DNA of 64,000 nucleotides from Mucilaginibacter cryoferens (GCF_014205845.1 NZ_JACHCR010000001.1:434001-498000); one strand, 5' to 3'. Positions 46,005 through 55,836 are shown, counted from the stretch's first letter. Notes: generated by a model from the sequence alone, not told the origin. Translations and numbers: made by a program.

Positions 46005-49000
46005 TTAGAATCCGGCCCTTAAGCCAAAAGAGAATGTTCTGAACATAGGGTACGGCGCATAGCCACCTTTAACACTTGCATAACTTACCTCCGGATCTAC
46101 CCCTTTATATTTGGTGATGATGAACAGGTTTTGCGCATCGGCAAATACACGTAACGATTTGGTAAACTTGTTAAGCCATGGCGAGTTAAAGGTATAGCCT
46201 AACGTTAGGTTACGGCAACGTACAAAGTTTGTGCTCACCAGGTTAATATCTGTACCCTGTGGCAGACCGGTAGCGCTTTCAATGTAGTTTACACCTGGCC
46301 TTGTGCCGCTTTGGTTTGTTGATGTCCAAACGTTAAGAGCCTGCACAGTGCCGCTTTGCGTACTGGATACAATGCTTGCAGGATCGGCCCAGGCATAGTT
46401 ATAGTTGATTGATTTACCGCCAAACTGACCATAAAAGAAAATGCTCAGATCAAATTGCTTGTAGTGAAAATCGTTACCAAAACCAATGCTGATCTTAGGA
46501 TCGGGATTTAGCTTGTAAATATCACTGCCGGTTAATTTACCGTCGCCATCCGCATCAACATAAATTGGAGAGCCCGGCAAACTTGCACCGCCCGCGGTAG
46601 GTTGTGAGCTTGGCACAGCCTGGCCAGCCTGTAACAGCCCTTTAGTTTTAAAGTAATAGATCTCATCAACCGGATCATTTACTGCCTGGTAAGTTACTCC
46701 CTGGTAGCTTAACAGGTTATCATATACAAAACGGCTTTTCCATTTATAGGTAAAATGCGATACGTTGATGGTAGAGTTCCAGCTAAAATCATTTAATCTG
46801 AGGTTTTGGGTTGATAACGAGATATCATAACCCTGCCTGTACTGATGACCACCGTTCACCGGTTGGGTTGACAGATAAGATAGTGGTGCTGTAGGTCCCG
46901 TGGTTCTTAACAGATTGGTGATATCATCCTTAAATACATCAACCGAACCAGTGATACGATCTTTAAAGAAGCCAAAATCAATACCTACGTTTTTATTTTC
47001 TGTTTTTTGCCAGGTCAGTTCGGGGTGATCGATGGCATAACGGGCTATTGTTGCATAGTTTGTGGTACCATTGTTAAAAAAAAGTGTATTACCATCTGGC
47101 GCATAGCCGCCGTAGCCTACCGAGCCAATAGTGCTGCCCGTTGTACCTACGCTTGCACGTAGTTTAAGCTGGCTGATAAATTGTACATCCTTCATGAACG
47201 ATTCGTTGGTAATTTTCCAACCAACGGAAACCGAAGGGAATGAAGCATACTTGGTATTTGGGAAAAACAAACTGTAACCATCGTAACGGTACGATAACGT
47301 TAACAGGTATTTATCTAAGAAGTTGAAAGAGCTACGTGCAAAATACGAGCGTGTTTTACTAGCCGTTTTTAAAGAGGTGATGCCAATATTGGCCGTTTCG
47401 GCAGATAGGTTGGTTGCGCCAATTACATCGGCACCACCGGCTCCCTGGCTGCCAAAAGCGTTGTAGGTATTTTTATACTGTCCTGCACCTGCAACCGCAT
47501 CAATATTTAAAAAATTGGTTACATCTTTTTTATAGGTTACTGTAGCTTCCAATGTCTGATTTTCGCGGTTGTTATAGTTCATAGATGCCCGCGACAGGTT
47601 TTGCGAGAAATAGAAAACAGTGCTCGGCACAAAAAAGGTACGGTTGGCAGCCTCATAATTATCACCAAACAGGATATGGCCAGCTAAAACTCCGGGTATA
47701 ATTTTCAAATCGGCAGATAGATTGGCGTTTAGGGAATGATAGCTGGTATTATCCTGCACATCAAGCAGCGATACAGGGTTGGCTATAACACCATAACGGG
47801 TATAGTTACCACTGGCATCGCGTACAGGCACATTGGCCGGGTAACCCAACGCGGCCTGGATAATACCAAAACCTTGTGTACCCGAGCCGCCAGTTTGCCC
47901 ACCCGATGAAGAATTAAGGTAGCTGTTGGTGTTACCCGTAAAATTAGCGTTCAACGTTAAAAACTTAGCCGGGGTAAATGACATATTGGCCCTACCTGTA
48001 TATTTGGTTAGTCCGGCATCCTTCAGGGTTCCGTCCTCATTATAATATCCGCCAGAAAAATAGTAGGTTGCCTTTTCGCTACCGCCATTTATATTGATAA
48101 GATGATTGTTTATAGTTCCTGTTCTGAAGATCTGCCCCAGCCAGTTAGTTCCGTTTCCGGCCGCGGCAATAGTTGCATCAGAAAAAGTTGGAGCCGGCAC
48201 GCCAGATTGGGGATTAGGACCATAAGGGGTTTGTAATTTACTCCCCAGGTATTGATCAACAATAAGCTGGTTGTATAAGGTTTCGTACTGATTGGCTTTA
48301 AGCGGCTGCAGGTAAGGATAGTTTTTCTCTACAGAATAGCTACCGGTATAAGTAATATTTAACCGGCCCGATTTGCCTTTTTTTGTGGTGATAAGGATAA
48401 CACCATTGGCAGCATTTACACCGTATATGGCAGCGCTGGCATCTTTTAATACCTCTATTGATTCCACATCTTCGGGGTTTAAACCAGCAAGCCCGCCGCG
48501 GCTTACACCGTTGGTTTCGCCGGCAATGGTTCCGTTACCCGGCTCCAGAGCATCGCTTGGGAATATCACTCCATCAACCACATAAAGCGGATTACCACGC
48601 CCCCTGATAGACAGGTTTATGTTACCACCCGGCTGCGAACTACCCTGTGACACCTGCAAACCCGAAGCCCTGCCAAAGAGCAATTGCGGAATTGAACTGT
48701 TGGCCGCCGCAGGGATCTTTTTAGGATCGATTTTGGCCACTGCTGTAGTAATGTTTTGGCGGGTTGTGGTACCGTAGCCTATCACCACTACCTCGTTAAG
48801 GCCGTTTGCCTTGGTTTCCATAGTTACACTTACCGTGGCACCAGTAACTGTAGCTTCTTTCTGATCGTAACCCAAGCCTCTGAATAAAAGCACCGCTCCA
48901 TTTGCAGCCTTAATAGAGAACTTGCCCGAACCATCTGTAGCGGTACCTTGCGTGGTTCCTTTAATAAGTACGGTTATACCAGGTAAGGTAATGCCATCAT

Positions 49001-49121
49001 CTTTTGATGTTACGGTACCTGTAACGGTTTGCTGGGCATAAACACCGGAGATAGATAAGGTTGCCAGTGCAAAAGCAAGCAAACAAAATCGTCTCCAAAA
49101 AAGGAAAGTAGAATTTTGCAT
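46005..49121 (-). CDS. susC: SusC/RagA TonB-linked outer-membrane transporter (PUL-B)
   Basis: A 1038-residue outer-membrane transporter. I used the ATG at 49121 (MQNSTFLFWRRFCLLAFALATL), which gives a normal signal ending GVYAQQ; the open frame continues upstream to 49232. It has the carboxypeptidase-like domain (TVTGTVTSKDDGITLPGITVLI), the plug start (VVVIGYGTTTRQNITTAVAKI), ESIEVLKDASAAIYGVNAANG and a barrel ending in SFGLRAGF. It is divergent from the HTCS gene, which presumably turns it on. The shared intergenic region is 49122-49419. Confidence 0.95.
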   Translation of the reverse strand: MQNSTFLFWRRFCLLAFALATLSISGVYAQQTVTGTVTSKDDGITLPGITVLIKGTTQGTATDGSGKFSIKAANGAVLLFRGLGYDQKEATVTGATVSVTMETKANGLNEVVVIGYGTTTRQNITTAVAKIDPKKIPAAANSSIPQLLFGRASGLQVSQGSSQPGGNINLSIRGRGNPLYVVDGVIFPSDALEPGNGTIAGETNGVSRGGLAGLNPEDVESIEVLKDASAAIYGVNAANGVILITTKKGKSGRLNITYTGSYSVEKNYPYLQPLKANQYETLYNQLIVDQYLGSKLQTPYGPNPQSGVPAPTFSDATIAAAGNGTNWLGQIFRTGTINNHLININGGSEKATYYFSGGYYNEDGTLKDAGLTKYTGRANMSFTPAKFLTLNANFTGNTNSYLNSSSGGQTGGSGTQGFGIIQAALGYPANVPVRDASGNYTRYGVIANPVSLLDVQDNTSYHSLNANLSADLKIIPGVLAGHILFGDNYEAANRTFFVPSTVFYFSQNLSRASMNYNNRENQTLEATVTYKKDVTNFLNIDAVAGAGQYKNTYNAFGSQGAGGADVIGATNLSAETANIGITSLKTASKTRSYFARSSFNFLDKYLLTLSYRYDGYSLFFPNTKYASFPSVSVGWKITNESFMKDVQFISQLKLRASVGTTGSTIGSVGYGGYAPDGNTLFFNNGTTNYATIARYAIDHPELTWQKTENKNVGIDFGFFKDRITGSVDVFKDDITNLLRTTGPTAPLSYLSTQPVNGGHQYRQGYDISLSTQNLRLNDFSWNSTINVSHFTYKWKSRFVYDNLLSYQGVTYQAVNDPVDEIYYFKTKGLLQAGQAVPSSQPTAGGASLPGSPIYVDADGDGKLTGSDIYKLNPDPKISIGFGNDFHYKQFDLSIFFYGQFGGKSINYNYAWADPASIVSSTQSGTVQALNVWTSTNQSGTRPGVNYIESATGLPQGTDINLVSTNFVRCRNLTLGYTFNSPWLNKFTKSLRVFADAQNLFIITKYKGVDPEVSYASVKGGYAPYPMFRTFSFGLRAGF

Positions 49122-49419
49122 AAGTATAAGTTTAATTGGTTTTGAAAAAAGGCCTCGCTCCTGGTTTAAAGAGAAAAGCCATTGGTTTACTTGTACAAAT
49201 GACAGAGTTAAAACAGAATTTGGCTTGTCCAATTAGTCATATTTTTGGCTCAAACTGTTATTTTTTATAGCTAAATCAGCATAAAAACACTCAATAGCTG
49301 TGTTTTTAACATTTATTATTTAATATTGCTATTGCCAAGCGTAACCAACCGATAAAGCCACCTTGTAATTTATTTGTACAGTAATTATGTTGAGTGCATA
49401 TACTGCCTTACCTAAAAAA
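49122..49419. promoter_or_regulatory. Divergent promoter region between susC and HTCS of PUL-B
   Basis: About 300 bp of A+T-rich DNA between two divergent genes, so both promoters and the HTCS site should be here. I found no perfect -7 box; TTTATTTG near 49369-49376 is close to the consensus on the HTCS side and would place transcription near 49385, which favours the second ATG at 49420. Confidence 0.45.
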
Positions 49420-52400
49420 ATGATTGTTTTAAGGCTGATGGCTTTGATATTGGTTAATCTGTTTACCTTTTTTTTGGGGGTATACGCCCAGGCACCTAAA
49501 CTGAAGTTTAGCCATATCAATAGCTTCCAGGGGTTATCCAACAGCACAGTTGAAACTATTTACCAGGATAGTCGTGGATTTATTTGGTTTGGCACCCGTG
49601 ATGGTCTAAACCGTTATGATGGTTACCAGATCACCGTTTTTAAAAATAACCCCGCTGATACAACCAGTATAAGCGATAATTACATTCATTGTTTATTTGA
49701 GGATAGCAGCCACAATTTGTGGATAGGCACCAGCAATGGCTTGAACAGGTTTAACCAGTTTAAAAACACCTTTACAACGTACAAACACAATACAGCTAAC
49801 AAGCAAACCATATCTGGCAATGCAATAAACAGCATTTATAATGATAGCAAAGGCAACCTTTGGATAGGTACCGCCGATGGATGCTTAAATTTATATATCA
49901 CGGCAACCAACACCTTCGCGCATTTTTATGATAAAACAGGCAGCCCTGTAAACTATATTTTTGAGGATAGTAAGCATACCTTATGGGTGGCCACAGCAAA
50001 AGGCCTCAATTTCTTCGACAGAAACAAACATGCATTTAACAACAGGATTCATTTATCCGGGTACGATACTATCAACCTCCCAATAAATGCCATACAGGAG
50101 GATGCCCTGCATAACCTTTGGCTTGGCATTGAAAATGAGGGCTTAATGCAGCTTAATATAGAAACCCAAACGGTTAAACGTTACCAGCACAGGCCCGGAG
50201 ATGCCAGCAGCCTGGCTAACGACCAGGTTAAGTGCTTATTGGCAGATAAAAAAGGAAATGTTTGGGCTGGTGGTATCAATGGAGGCTTAAACCTTTTTAA
50301 CCCACAAAATGGTACGTTTAGTAATTATCAGAATGTATCAGAAAACTCCAGCAGCTTATCGCAAAGAACGGTATCATCTATTTTTGAAGACGATCAAAGC
50401 AATTTATGGGTTGGTACACACCGGGCTGGTGTTAATTTGTACACGCCAAAAGCCAACAAATTTAAATTACTGCAAAACGAACCGGATAACAACAGCCTAA
50501 GTTATAATGACGTGCGGGCATTTTGCGAGGACGAAAACCATAATGTTTGGATAGGCACCGATGGCGGTGGCATAAATGTTTATAACCCTGTTACAAACGC
50601 CTTTAAATACTACCGCTATAATCCCAATAACAACAATAGCCTGGCTGCCGATGCGGTGCTGAATATTTATATGGCAGCCCAAAAAAAGGTGTGGATAAGC
50701 ACCTGGGGAGGAGGCCTTAACTGCCTTGATAAAGCCACCGGAAACTTTACCCGCTTTACCAATAACCCGGCTGATAAAACATCTATAAGTTCTAACTATG
50801 TGCAGCAATGTTTAAAAGATAGTGAGGGTAACTTTTGGGTAGCAACTTATTATGGTGGCCTTAATTTACTGAATGAAAATACCTTAACGTTTAGCCGCTT
50901 TATTTATGCACCGGATAAAAAGACTAAACTCACCGGCAATAATATAGTATCCATAAACGAAGATGGCAATAAAAACCTGTGGATTGGCACAGACGACGGC
51001 GGCCTGAACTGCTATAACCTGCGTACCAAAAAGTTTAGTCATTATTTTAATAACCAGGAAAAGCTGCCCGATCTGCGGGTTATTTTTATTGACCATAAGA
51101 GCCGGTTATGGCTTGGGCAAAATGGGCTTTACCTGTTTAATACCATCAAAAATAAGTTTGAGATCTATACCCATAAAGCCGGACTGGGTACAGATGTGAT
51201 AAAAGGTATTGAGGAAGACAGGGCCGGTAACCTGTGGATATCCGGCGCAAACGGGTTGCTTAAATTTAACCCTAACAGCCAGCAATTTACCAAATACAAC
51301 ACCGCCGATGGCTTACAGGGGCAGGAGTTTGAGGTTAACTCATCACTAAAGGCCCAAAATGGAAACCTCTACTTTGGTGGCGTTAACGGATTTAATGTAT
51401 TTAACCCCGCGGCCATTAAAGCCAATACCTATATACCACCGGTGTATATTACAGGTTTTCAATTGTTTGATAAGATGATGCCCCCCAATACACCTGGGTC
51501 TCCGTTAGTTGATGATGTTAGTTTAACCAAAGAGGTAACATTATCGTACCAGCAATCGAGCATAACACTTTATTTTGCTGCACTCAATTATACTGCTGCC
51601 GAAAACAACAAATACAGTTACCGCCTGGATGGCTTCGACGAAGCCTGGCATACCACTAATGAACGTAAGGCAGCCTATACCAATTTACAACCCGGCAATT
51701 ATACCTTTAGGGTTAAGGCTGCCAATAATGATGGACTTTGGAATACCAAGGGCACATCATTGGTTATCAGCATTAAGCCTCCCTTTTGGGCCACCTGGTG
51801 GTTTAGAAGTATGCTGATATTAACCATAATAATTATTGTTTACCAATTACTTAAATTTAAAAAGAACCTCGATCTGCGTAAGCTGGAAGAATCAAGACGC
51901 GAGGAAATGCACCAATTGCAATTACAGTTTTTCACTAATATTTCGCACGAGTTTCGTACCCCCCTATCGCTCATATTAGGTCCGCTGGAGGCTTTGTTAC
52001 AAAAGGGGCAATCGGCAACAAGCCAGTATTATGAGGTAATGTACCGCAACGCCAACAGGCTACTATTGCTCATTAACGAGTTAATGGATTTCAGGAAGGT
52101 AGAAACAGGCGTACTGCAATTAAAAACGATGCCCGGAAACCTCCCTGCCTTTATTACAGAATTAACAACGGAGTTTAAGGAAGCAGCCACTCAGAAAAAT
52201 ATCACTATGGAGATTATCTCTGCTGACAACCTCGCCACAGCATGGTTTGACAGGCAGATATTGGAAAAAATAGTGATGAACCTCATCAATAACTCGCTGA
52301 AATACACGGCAGATAGAGGCTCTGTTACAGTGGAAGTATTAGGTAGCTTGAAAGATTTTAAATCGACGTTTGAGAATGAACTGGCGCTTAAAAACAGCTT

Positions 52401-53538
52401 CAGGGCAGGTAGTTATGCTTATATCCGCATATCTGATAACGGGATAGGCATCTCCAAAGAATCGATCCAGCATTTGTTTGAGCGGTATTACCGCATTACC
52501 GAATCGCACCTTGGCTCGGGCATTGGGCTGGCCTTTGTTAAAAGCCTTACGGTATTGCACAAAGGCGATATTTACGTGTACAGCCAGCGGCACCAGGGTA
52601 CAGACATCATTATAGGCATACCCATTGCTGAAGCTGATTATCAACCAAATGAAAGGTGGACAGCCACCACGCAGGAGGGCGGCACCAGGCTCGAAAGCAT
52701 TCAAATGGAAACCTCTTTACCAGACGGGCAGCTATATCCCGAACCAACCGGAACCAAAGCCAGCCAACAATACAGGATATTGGTGGTAGAAGATAATGAC
52801 GAGATAAGGGCATTTATAAAAAGCTCCCTTACCGGCCTGTACCACATAACCGAAGCTGTAGACGGCAGCTCGGGTATTGCAAAAGCAAGGGAGGAATTTC
52901 CCGACCTGATAATCAGTGATGTAATGATGCCCGGACTTAACGGGATAGACTTTTGCCGAACCATTAAGGAGGATATCAATACCAGCCACATTCCCTTTAT
53001 TATGCTTACCGCCAAAACCAACCTACAGGCCGAGATTGAAGGAATAAACTCTGGTGCAGACCTTTACCTACCCAAACCCATCAGTATAAACCTGCTTACT
53101 TTAAGTATCCGTAACATTTTTGAGCAGCGCCAAAAGCTGAAAGAACGTTACCAGAAAGACCACCACATTGAGGCCCGCGAGCTTGTACACTCTTCTAAGG
53201 ATAAAGAGTTTATGGATAAGCTTTTAAGCTTTATAGATAAAGAGCTAAGCAACCCCGAACTGGATATAGACCAGCTTTGCGGCGCCATAGGCATGAGCCG
53301 TACCAAGCTGTACCATAAAATAAAGGAGCTATCGGGCCAGGCGCCTAACGAGTTTATCAGGAGCATCAGGCTTAAGAAGGCTATTGAGATACTCACCCAT
53401 GAGGATGTACTGCTCACCGAGGTTATCTACCGGGTAGGCATCCAAACCCAATCGTACTTTACCAAGGCATTTAAAAAAGAGTATGGCAAAACACCCACCC
53501 AGTTTATACAAGATCTGATGGCCGAAAGGAACAAATAA
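49420..53538 (+). CDS. Hybrid two-component regulator (HTCS) of PUL-B
   Basis: A 1372-residue membrane regulator. ATG 49420 gives a clean signal (MIVLRLMALILVNLF, ending GVYAQ); ATG 49387 would add eleven residues. The propeller has repeated DSRGFIWFGTRDGLNRYD and NLWIGTSNGLNRF units, followed by a Y_Y_Y domain and a membrane helix (MLILTIIIIVYQLL). The kinase has His843 in FFTNISHEFRTPL plus NLINNSLKYTADRG, DNGIGIS and GSGIGLAF. The receiver has Asp1167 in LIISDVMMPG, and an AraC HTH ends the protein (TKLYHKIKELSGQ...VIYRVGIQTQSYF). It is divergent to susC/susD of PUL-B. Confidence 0.94.
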   Translation: MIVLRLMALILVNLFTFFLGVYAQAPKLKFSHINSFQGLSNSTVETIYQDSRGFIWFGTRDGLNRYDGYQITVFKNNPADTTSISDNYIHCLFEDSSHNLWIGTSNGLNRFNQFKNTFTTYKHNTANKQTISGNAINSIYNDSKGNLWIGTADGCLNLYITATNTFAHFYDKTGSPVNYIFEDSKHTLWVATAKGLNFFDRNKHAFNNRIHLSGYDTINLPINAIQEDALHNLWLGIENEGLMQLNIETQTVKRYQHRPGDASSLANDQVKCLLADKKGNVWAGGINGGLNLFNPQNGTFSNYQNVSENSSSLSQRTVSSIFEDDQSNLWVGTHRAGVNLYTPKANKFKLLQNEPDNNSLSYNDVRAFCEDENHNVWIGTDGGGINVYNPVTNAFKYYRYNPNNNNSLAADAVLNIYMAAQKKVWISTWGGGLNCLDKATGNFTRFTNNPADKTSISSNYVQQCLKDSEGNFWVATYYGGLNLLNENTLTFSRFIYAPDKKTKLTGNNIVSINEDGNKNLWIGTDDGGLNCYNLRTKKFSHYFNNQEKLPDLRVIFIDHKSRLWLGQNGLYLFNTIKNKFEIYTHKAGLGTDVIKGIEEDRAGNLWISGANGLLKFNPNSQQFTKYNTADGLQGQEFEVNSSLKAQNGNLYFGGVNGFNVFNPAAIKANTYIPPVYITGFQLFDKMMPPNTPGSPLVDDVSLTKEVTLSYQQSSITLYFAALNYTAAENNKYSYRLDGFDEAWHTTNERKAAYTNLQPGNYTFRVKAANNDGLWNTKGTSLVISIKPPFWATWWFRSMLILTIIIIVYQLLKFKKNLDLRKLEESRREEMHQLQLQFFTNISHEFRTPLSLILGPLEALLQKGQSATSQYYEVMYRNANRLLLLINELMDFRKVETGVLQLKTMPGNLPAFITELTTEFKEAATQKNITMEIISADNLATAWFDRQILEKIVMNLINNSLKYTADRGSVTVEVLGSLKDFKSTFENELALKNSFRAGSYAYIRISDNGIGISKESIQHLFERYYRITESHLGSGIGLAFVKSLTVLHKGDIYVYSQRHQGTDIIIGIPIAEADYQPNERWTATTQEGGTRLESIQMETSLPDGQLYPEPTGTKASQQYRILVVEDNDEIRAFIKSSLTGLYHITEAVDGSSGIAKAREEFPDLIISDVMMPGLNGIDFCRTIKEDINTSHIPFIMLTAKTNLQAEIEGINSGADLYLPKPISINLLTLSIRNIFEQRQKLKERYQKDHHIEARELVHSSKDKEFMDKLLSFIDKELSNPELDIDQLCGAIGMSRTKLYHKIKELSGQAPNEFIRSIRLKKAIEILTHEDVLLTEVIYRVGIQTQSYFTKAFKKEYGKTPTQFIQDLMAERNK

Positions 53539-53549
53539 CAGGTGTTCGC

Positions 53550-53584
53550 TTTTTTGAGTTTACCGTTCGGGTAAAAATCAAAAA
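53550..53584 (+). terminator. Hairpin after the PUL-B HTCS gene
   Basis: TTTTTGAGTTTACC and GGTAAAAATCAAAAA pair around GTTCG with one bulge. It begins 12 bp past the HTCS stop. The U-run is on the left arm, so it may act better on the minus strand; it could be bidirectional. Confidence 0.5.
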
Positions 53585-53658
53585 ATATACAAACTATTAA
53601 TAATCAATACATTAAGTGTTCTGGTAAATAAAGCGGTAGACATCTTATAAAAATCAAC

Positions 53659-53859
53659 ATGCTGACTATAAACAACTTACACATAAAGCAAATTCACACA
53701 CCCGAACACCTCATCGGCTACCCCGAACACTGGCACAACCTTGTCAGCAAATCTCCTGTTTGTACACCTTTCGGCAGCATGAATAATGTTCCTATAATCC
53801 TTTCTCCTCCTTCCCATCCATCTACAGAAATCATCAAAAAAAATAGCATTTTAAAGTAA
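53659..53859 (+). CDS. Possible small ORF, doubtful
   Basis: A 66-residue frame starting ATGCTGACTATAAACAAC. Its protein is His-rich at the N-terminus (EHLIGYPEHWHNL) and Pro-rich later, with no signal, helix or known motif. The final codons run into the left arm of the 18-bp hairpin. I cannot recognise a family. It may be a remnant or a chance frame in a long gap. Kept only because the gap contains little else. Confidence 0.2.
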   Translation: MLTINNLHIKQIHTPEHLIGYPEHWHNLVSKSPVCTPFGSMNNVPIILSPPSHPSTEIIKKNSILK

Positions 53860-53898
53860 TAACTGGTCATTTTTTAATAACCAGTTATTACTTTAAAA
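53849..53898. terminator. 50-bp hairpin with perfect 18-bp arms
   Basis: Arms TTTTAAAGTAATAACTGG and CCAGTTATTACTTTAAAA are perfect inverses around a 14-nt loop containing a T-run. It stands between the HTCS gene and a minus-strand small gene, so it could be a bidirectional terminator. The A/T-rich arms give a T-run on each strand. Confidence 0.65.
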
Positions 53899-53929
53899 GA
53901 ACAATCAATCAAAAAAACGGAAATGCAAA

Positions 53930-54142
53930 TCAAAAATTCTCACCCGCTTCCATTCCCGGCCTTCTTACGCTAACCGGCACTACACCCGTATACTTAGCAA
54001 CATGCTTTGCGCGTACTTTACCATGCCTTATTGGTTTAGGCCTTGGCCTCGATATCAGCATAATACTATCCGGATGCCGCTCCTGCGCAAGCGCTGTTAT
54101 GCAAAACAACATAATTACAATGGTAGCAATAAGGTAGTCCAT
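53930..54142 (-). CDS. Small secreted protein of unknown function
   Basis: A 70-residue protein. I chose the ATG at 54142, which gives MDYLIATIVIMLFCITALAQ, a compact signal peptide; the frame is open to 54205 but adds a Lys/Arg/Asn stretch that is less likely. The mature part is only about 50 residues, basic and Pro-rich (SRPRPKPIRHGKVRAKHVAK), and ends GMEAGENF. I do not recognise a family. It may be a small exported peptide or envelope-associated factor. Context gives no partner: it is next to a long hairpin and an orphan regulator. Confidence 0.55.
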   Translation of the reverse strand: MDYLIATIVIMLFCITALAQERHPDSIMLISRPRPKPIRHGKVRAKHVAKYTGVVPVSVRRPGMEAGENF

Positions 54143-54439
54143 GGCATTTAAATTTAGTAGTTTATAAATACGCTGTCGTTTTATATTACCACTGGTGGGG
54201 TACAAGCAACGGTAGCTTTGGTTATCTTTAATAGCACAATTTTACGGCGATGCGTAAGGCTGCACAATACAAAGCAGTTGGTATTTTTTTGAAGAAGTTA
54301 TAAAATGTAGCTTTATCAATAATTGGTGTAAAGTGAATAGTACGCAGTCATAAGTAGATTTTTTTCTTTTTTGACTTAGAACTTATCACTTTCTACTAAA
54401 CACTAAACGTCAGTTTATTGTTTACATATCATTAGTAAC
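54143..54439. other. 297-bp intergenic region upstream of the response regulator
   Basis: A+T rich with no repeat or gene that I can support. It should contain the promoter of the response-regulator gene; no clear -7 box is visible. Confidence 0.4.
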
Positions 54440-55081
54440 ATGGAAACCTCAACCCAAAAGTTATCGGTTATTATAGCCGATGATCATACACTATTTATAA
54501 ACGGACTTTGCATGCTGCTGCAAAACGAGCCCGATATCGAGATCATGAATATTGCCGCCAATGGTAAAGAAGTGCTGGGCCTGCTGCATACCCATACACC
54601 GCAACTCATATTGCTGGATATCAATATGCCGGGCATCAACGGTTTTGATGTACTAAAAACGGTAAAAGCCTATTACCCCAAAATAAAGGTGATCATGCTA
54701 TCAACCTATAACGAAGAGCACCTGATAGAAAAAGCAAAAGCCGATGGCGCCAACGGCTATCTGTTTAAAAATGCCGAAAAGGCCGAATTATTGCAGGTAA
54801 TGCGCTCCATAGCCCTGGGCGAGTTATGTTTTCCGCACAAGCAGCCGGTTACAAATTCTACGTTTAATGAGTCGGATGTGTTTTTAAAGCAGTTTCAGCT
54901 CACCAAGCGCGAAACCGAACTATTACAGTTCATTAAACAAAACTACACCAACCAGCAAATGGCCAACCACCTGCACCTCAGCATTTACACAGTAGAAACC
55001 CACCGTAAAAACATTATGCAAAAGCTCAACCTTAAAAACCCGGTAGAGCTTAGTAAGTTTATATTGCAGTATAATTTGTAA
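54440..55081 (+). CDS. NarL/FixJ (LuxR-type HTH) response regulator, orphan
   Basis: A 213-residue cytoplasmic response regulator. The receiver (about 8-125) has acidic residues DDH at 14-16, the phospho-acceptor Asp60 in ILLDINMPG, Ser/Thr in LSTYNE and Lys in YLFKNAEKAE. A LuxR-type HTH (about 150-210) reads LTKRETELLQFIKQ...SIYTVETHRKNIMQKL. No kinase gene is adjacent, so its sensor is encoded elsewhere. The length is normal. Targets are unknown. A cluster of palindromic repeats follows. Confidence 0.92.
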   Translation: METSTQKLSVIIADDHTLFINGLCMLLQNEPDIEIMNIAANGKEVLGLLHTHTPQLILLDINMPGINGFDVLKTVKAYYPKIKVIMLSTYNEEHLIEKAKADGANGYLFKNAEKAELLQVMRSIALGELCFPHKQPVTNSTFNESDVFLKQFQLTKRETELLQFIKQNYTNQQMANHLHLSIYTVETHRKNIMQKLNLKNPVELSKFILQYNL

Positions 55082-55468
55082 AAGCGGAGAGTTATAAGTG
55101 CCGTGCCTACGGCACTTATTCACGTTTACATTTTATAATCAACGGGTTTTAACCCGTTGCTACAAAATGTGCCGAGCCTACGGCTCTTTAATAAAAAGAT
55201 CGCTCTTGCGAGTGACGACCAGCTCGACTGGAAAAAACATTGATGACATCCTAAAAAAGATCGTCATTGCGAGGAGGTACGACGAAGCAATCCCCTACTT
55301 ACAGGGCGGATTTGCACAGCTACTCTGTAAGCCGGGGATTGCTTCGTACCTCGCAATGACGGTGGCGAAGGGTGTTGCGTTTAAAAAAACGCTTACTGAC
55401 AATCAGCACTTTAAAAATATGTGCTTAGGGAGTGCATAAAATATATTTGAAAGAAATTTAAACAGGCT
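55082..55468. repeat. 387-bp intergenic repeat cluster
   Basis: It contains three short palindromes: ATAAGTGCCGT/ACGGCACTTAT (55094-55119), AACGGGTTttAACCCGTT (55141-55158) and a GCCGAGCCTACGGCTC-type stem (about 55172-55187). These are followed by the longer inverted repeat at 55263-55360. A frame of 113 residues through it is repeat-derived and not a gene. Confidence 0.75.
55263..55360. repeat. 98-bp imperfect inverted repeat (MITE/REP-like)
   Basis: Left arm GTCATTGCGAGGAGG then TACGACGAAGCAATCCCC; right arm GGGGATTGCTTCG then TACCTCGCAATGAC. The arms pair except for two 3-nt insertions on the left. Inside is a second stem, CTTACAG / CTGTAAG. The central CCTACTTACAGGGCG matches, with one base less, the centre of the element at 9916-10002. 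Confidence 0.75.
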
Positions 55469-55825
55469 CTAAACCTTTATTTTCTCCCGATGGTTTAATC
55501 CCCATTGCACCAGGGTTTCTGTAACCGGGAAAACGCTGGTTCCATATTCGGTTATGGCATAGCTTACGGTAACGGGCCTGGTATTCATTACGGTTCTGGT
55601 TACAAGCAGGTTGGTTTCCAGGTCCTGCAATTCTTTCGAAAGCATTTTTGCCGATATGCCCTCCACTTCACGCTGTATCTTTTTAAACGTATTGTTTTCG
55701 GCCACATGGTTATTGAGGTGGCGCATAATGCGGAGCTTCCATTTGCCTCCCAATATTTCCAGGCTATCCTTAATGGCTATCAACTCCTGCTCGCAGGTTG
55801 GTTCTTGTTTTATTATATCCTTCAT
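55469..55825 (-). CDS. HxlR family transcriptional regulator
   Basis: A 118-residue winged-helix dimer. Family stretches are LEILGGKWKLRIMRHL, FKKIQREVEGISAKMLSKELQDLE, and the wing VTRTVMNTRPVTVSYAITEYG. A single Cys11 (EPTCEQEL) sits where redox-sensing Cys residues occur in HypR/YodB-like members, so oxidative or electrophile sensing is possible. It is divergent to a PhzF gene, and a perfect 36-bp palindrome starts 12 bp before its own start codon, which suggests it controls both genes. Confidence 0.92.
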   Translation of the reverse strand: MKDIIKQEPTCEQELIAIKDSLEILGGKWKLRIMRHLNNHVAENNTFKKIQREVEGISAKMLSKELQDLETNLLVTRTVMNTRPVTVSYAITEYGTSVFPVTETLVQWGLNHREKIKV

Positions 55826-55836
55826 CGCTAATAGAT

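Noticed and set aside
55098..55439. A 113-residue plus-strand frame
   Set aside because: It runs through several palindromic repeats and contains repeat-derived peptide; it has no family features.
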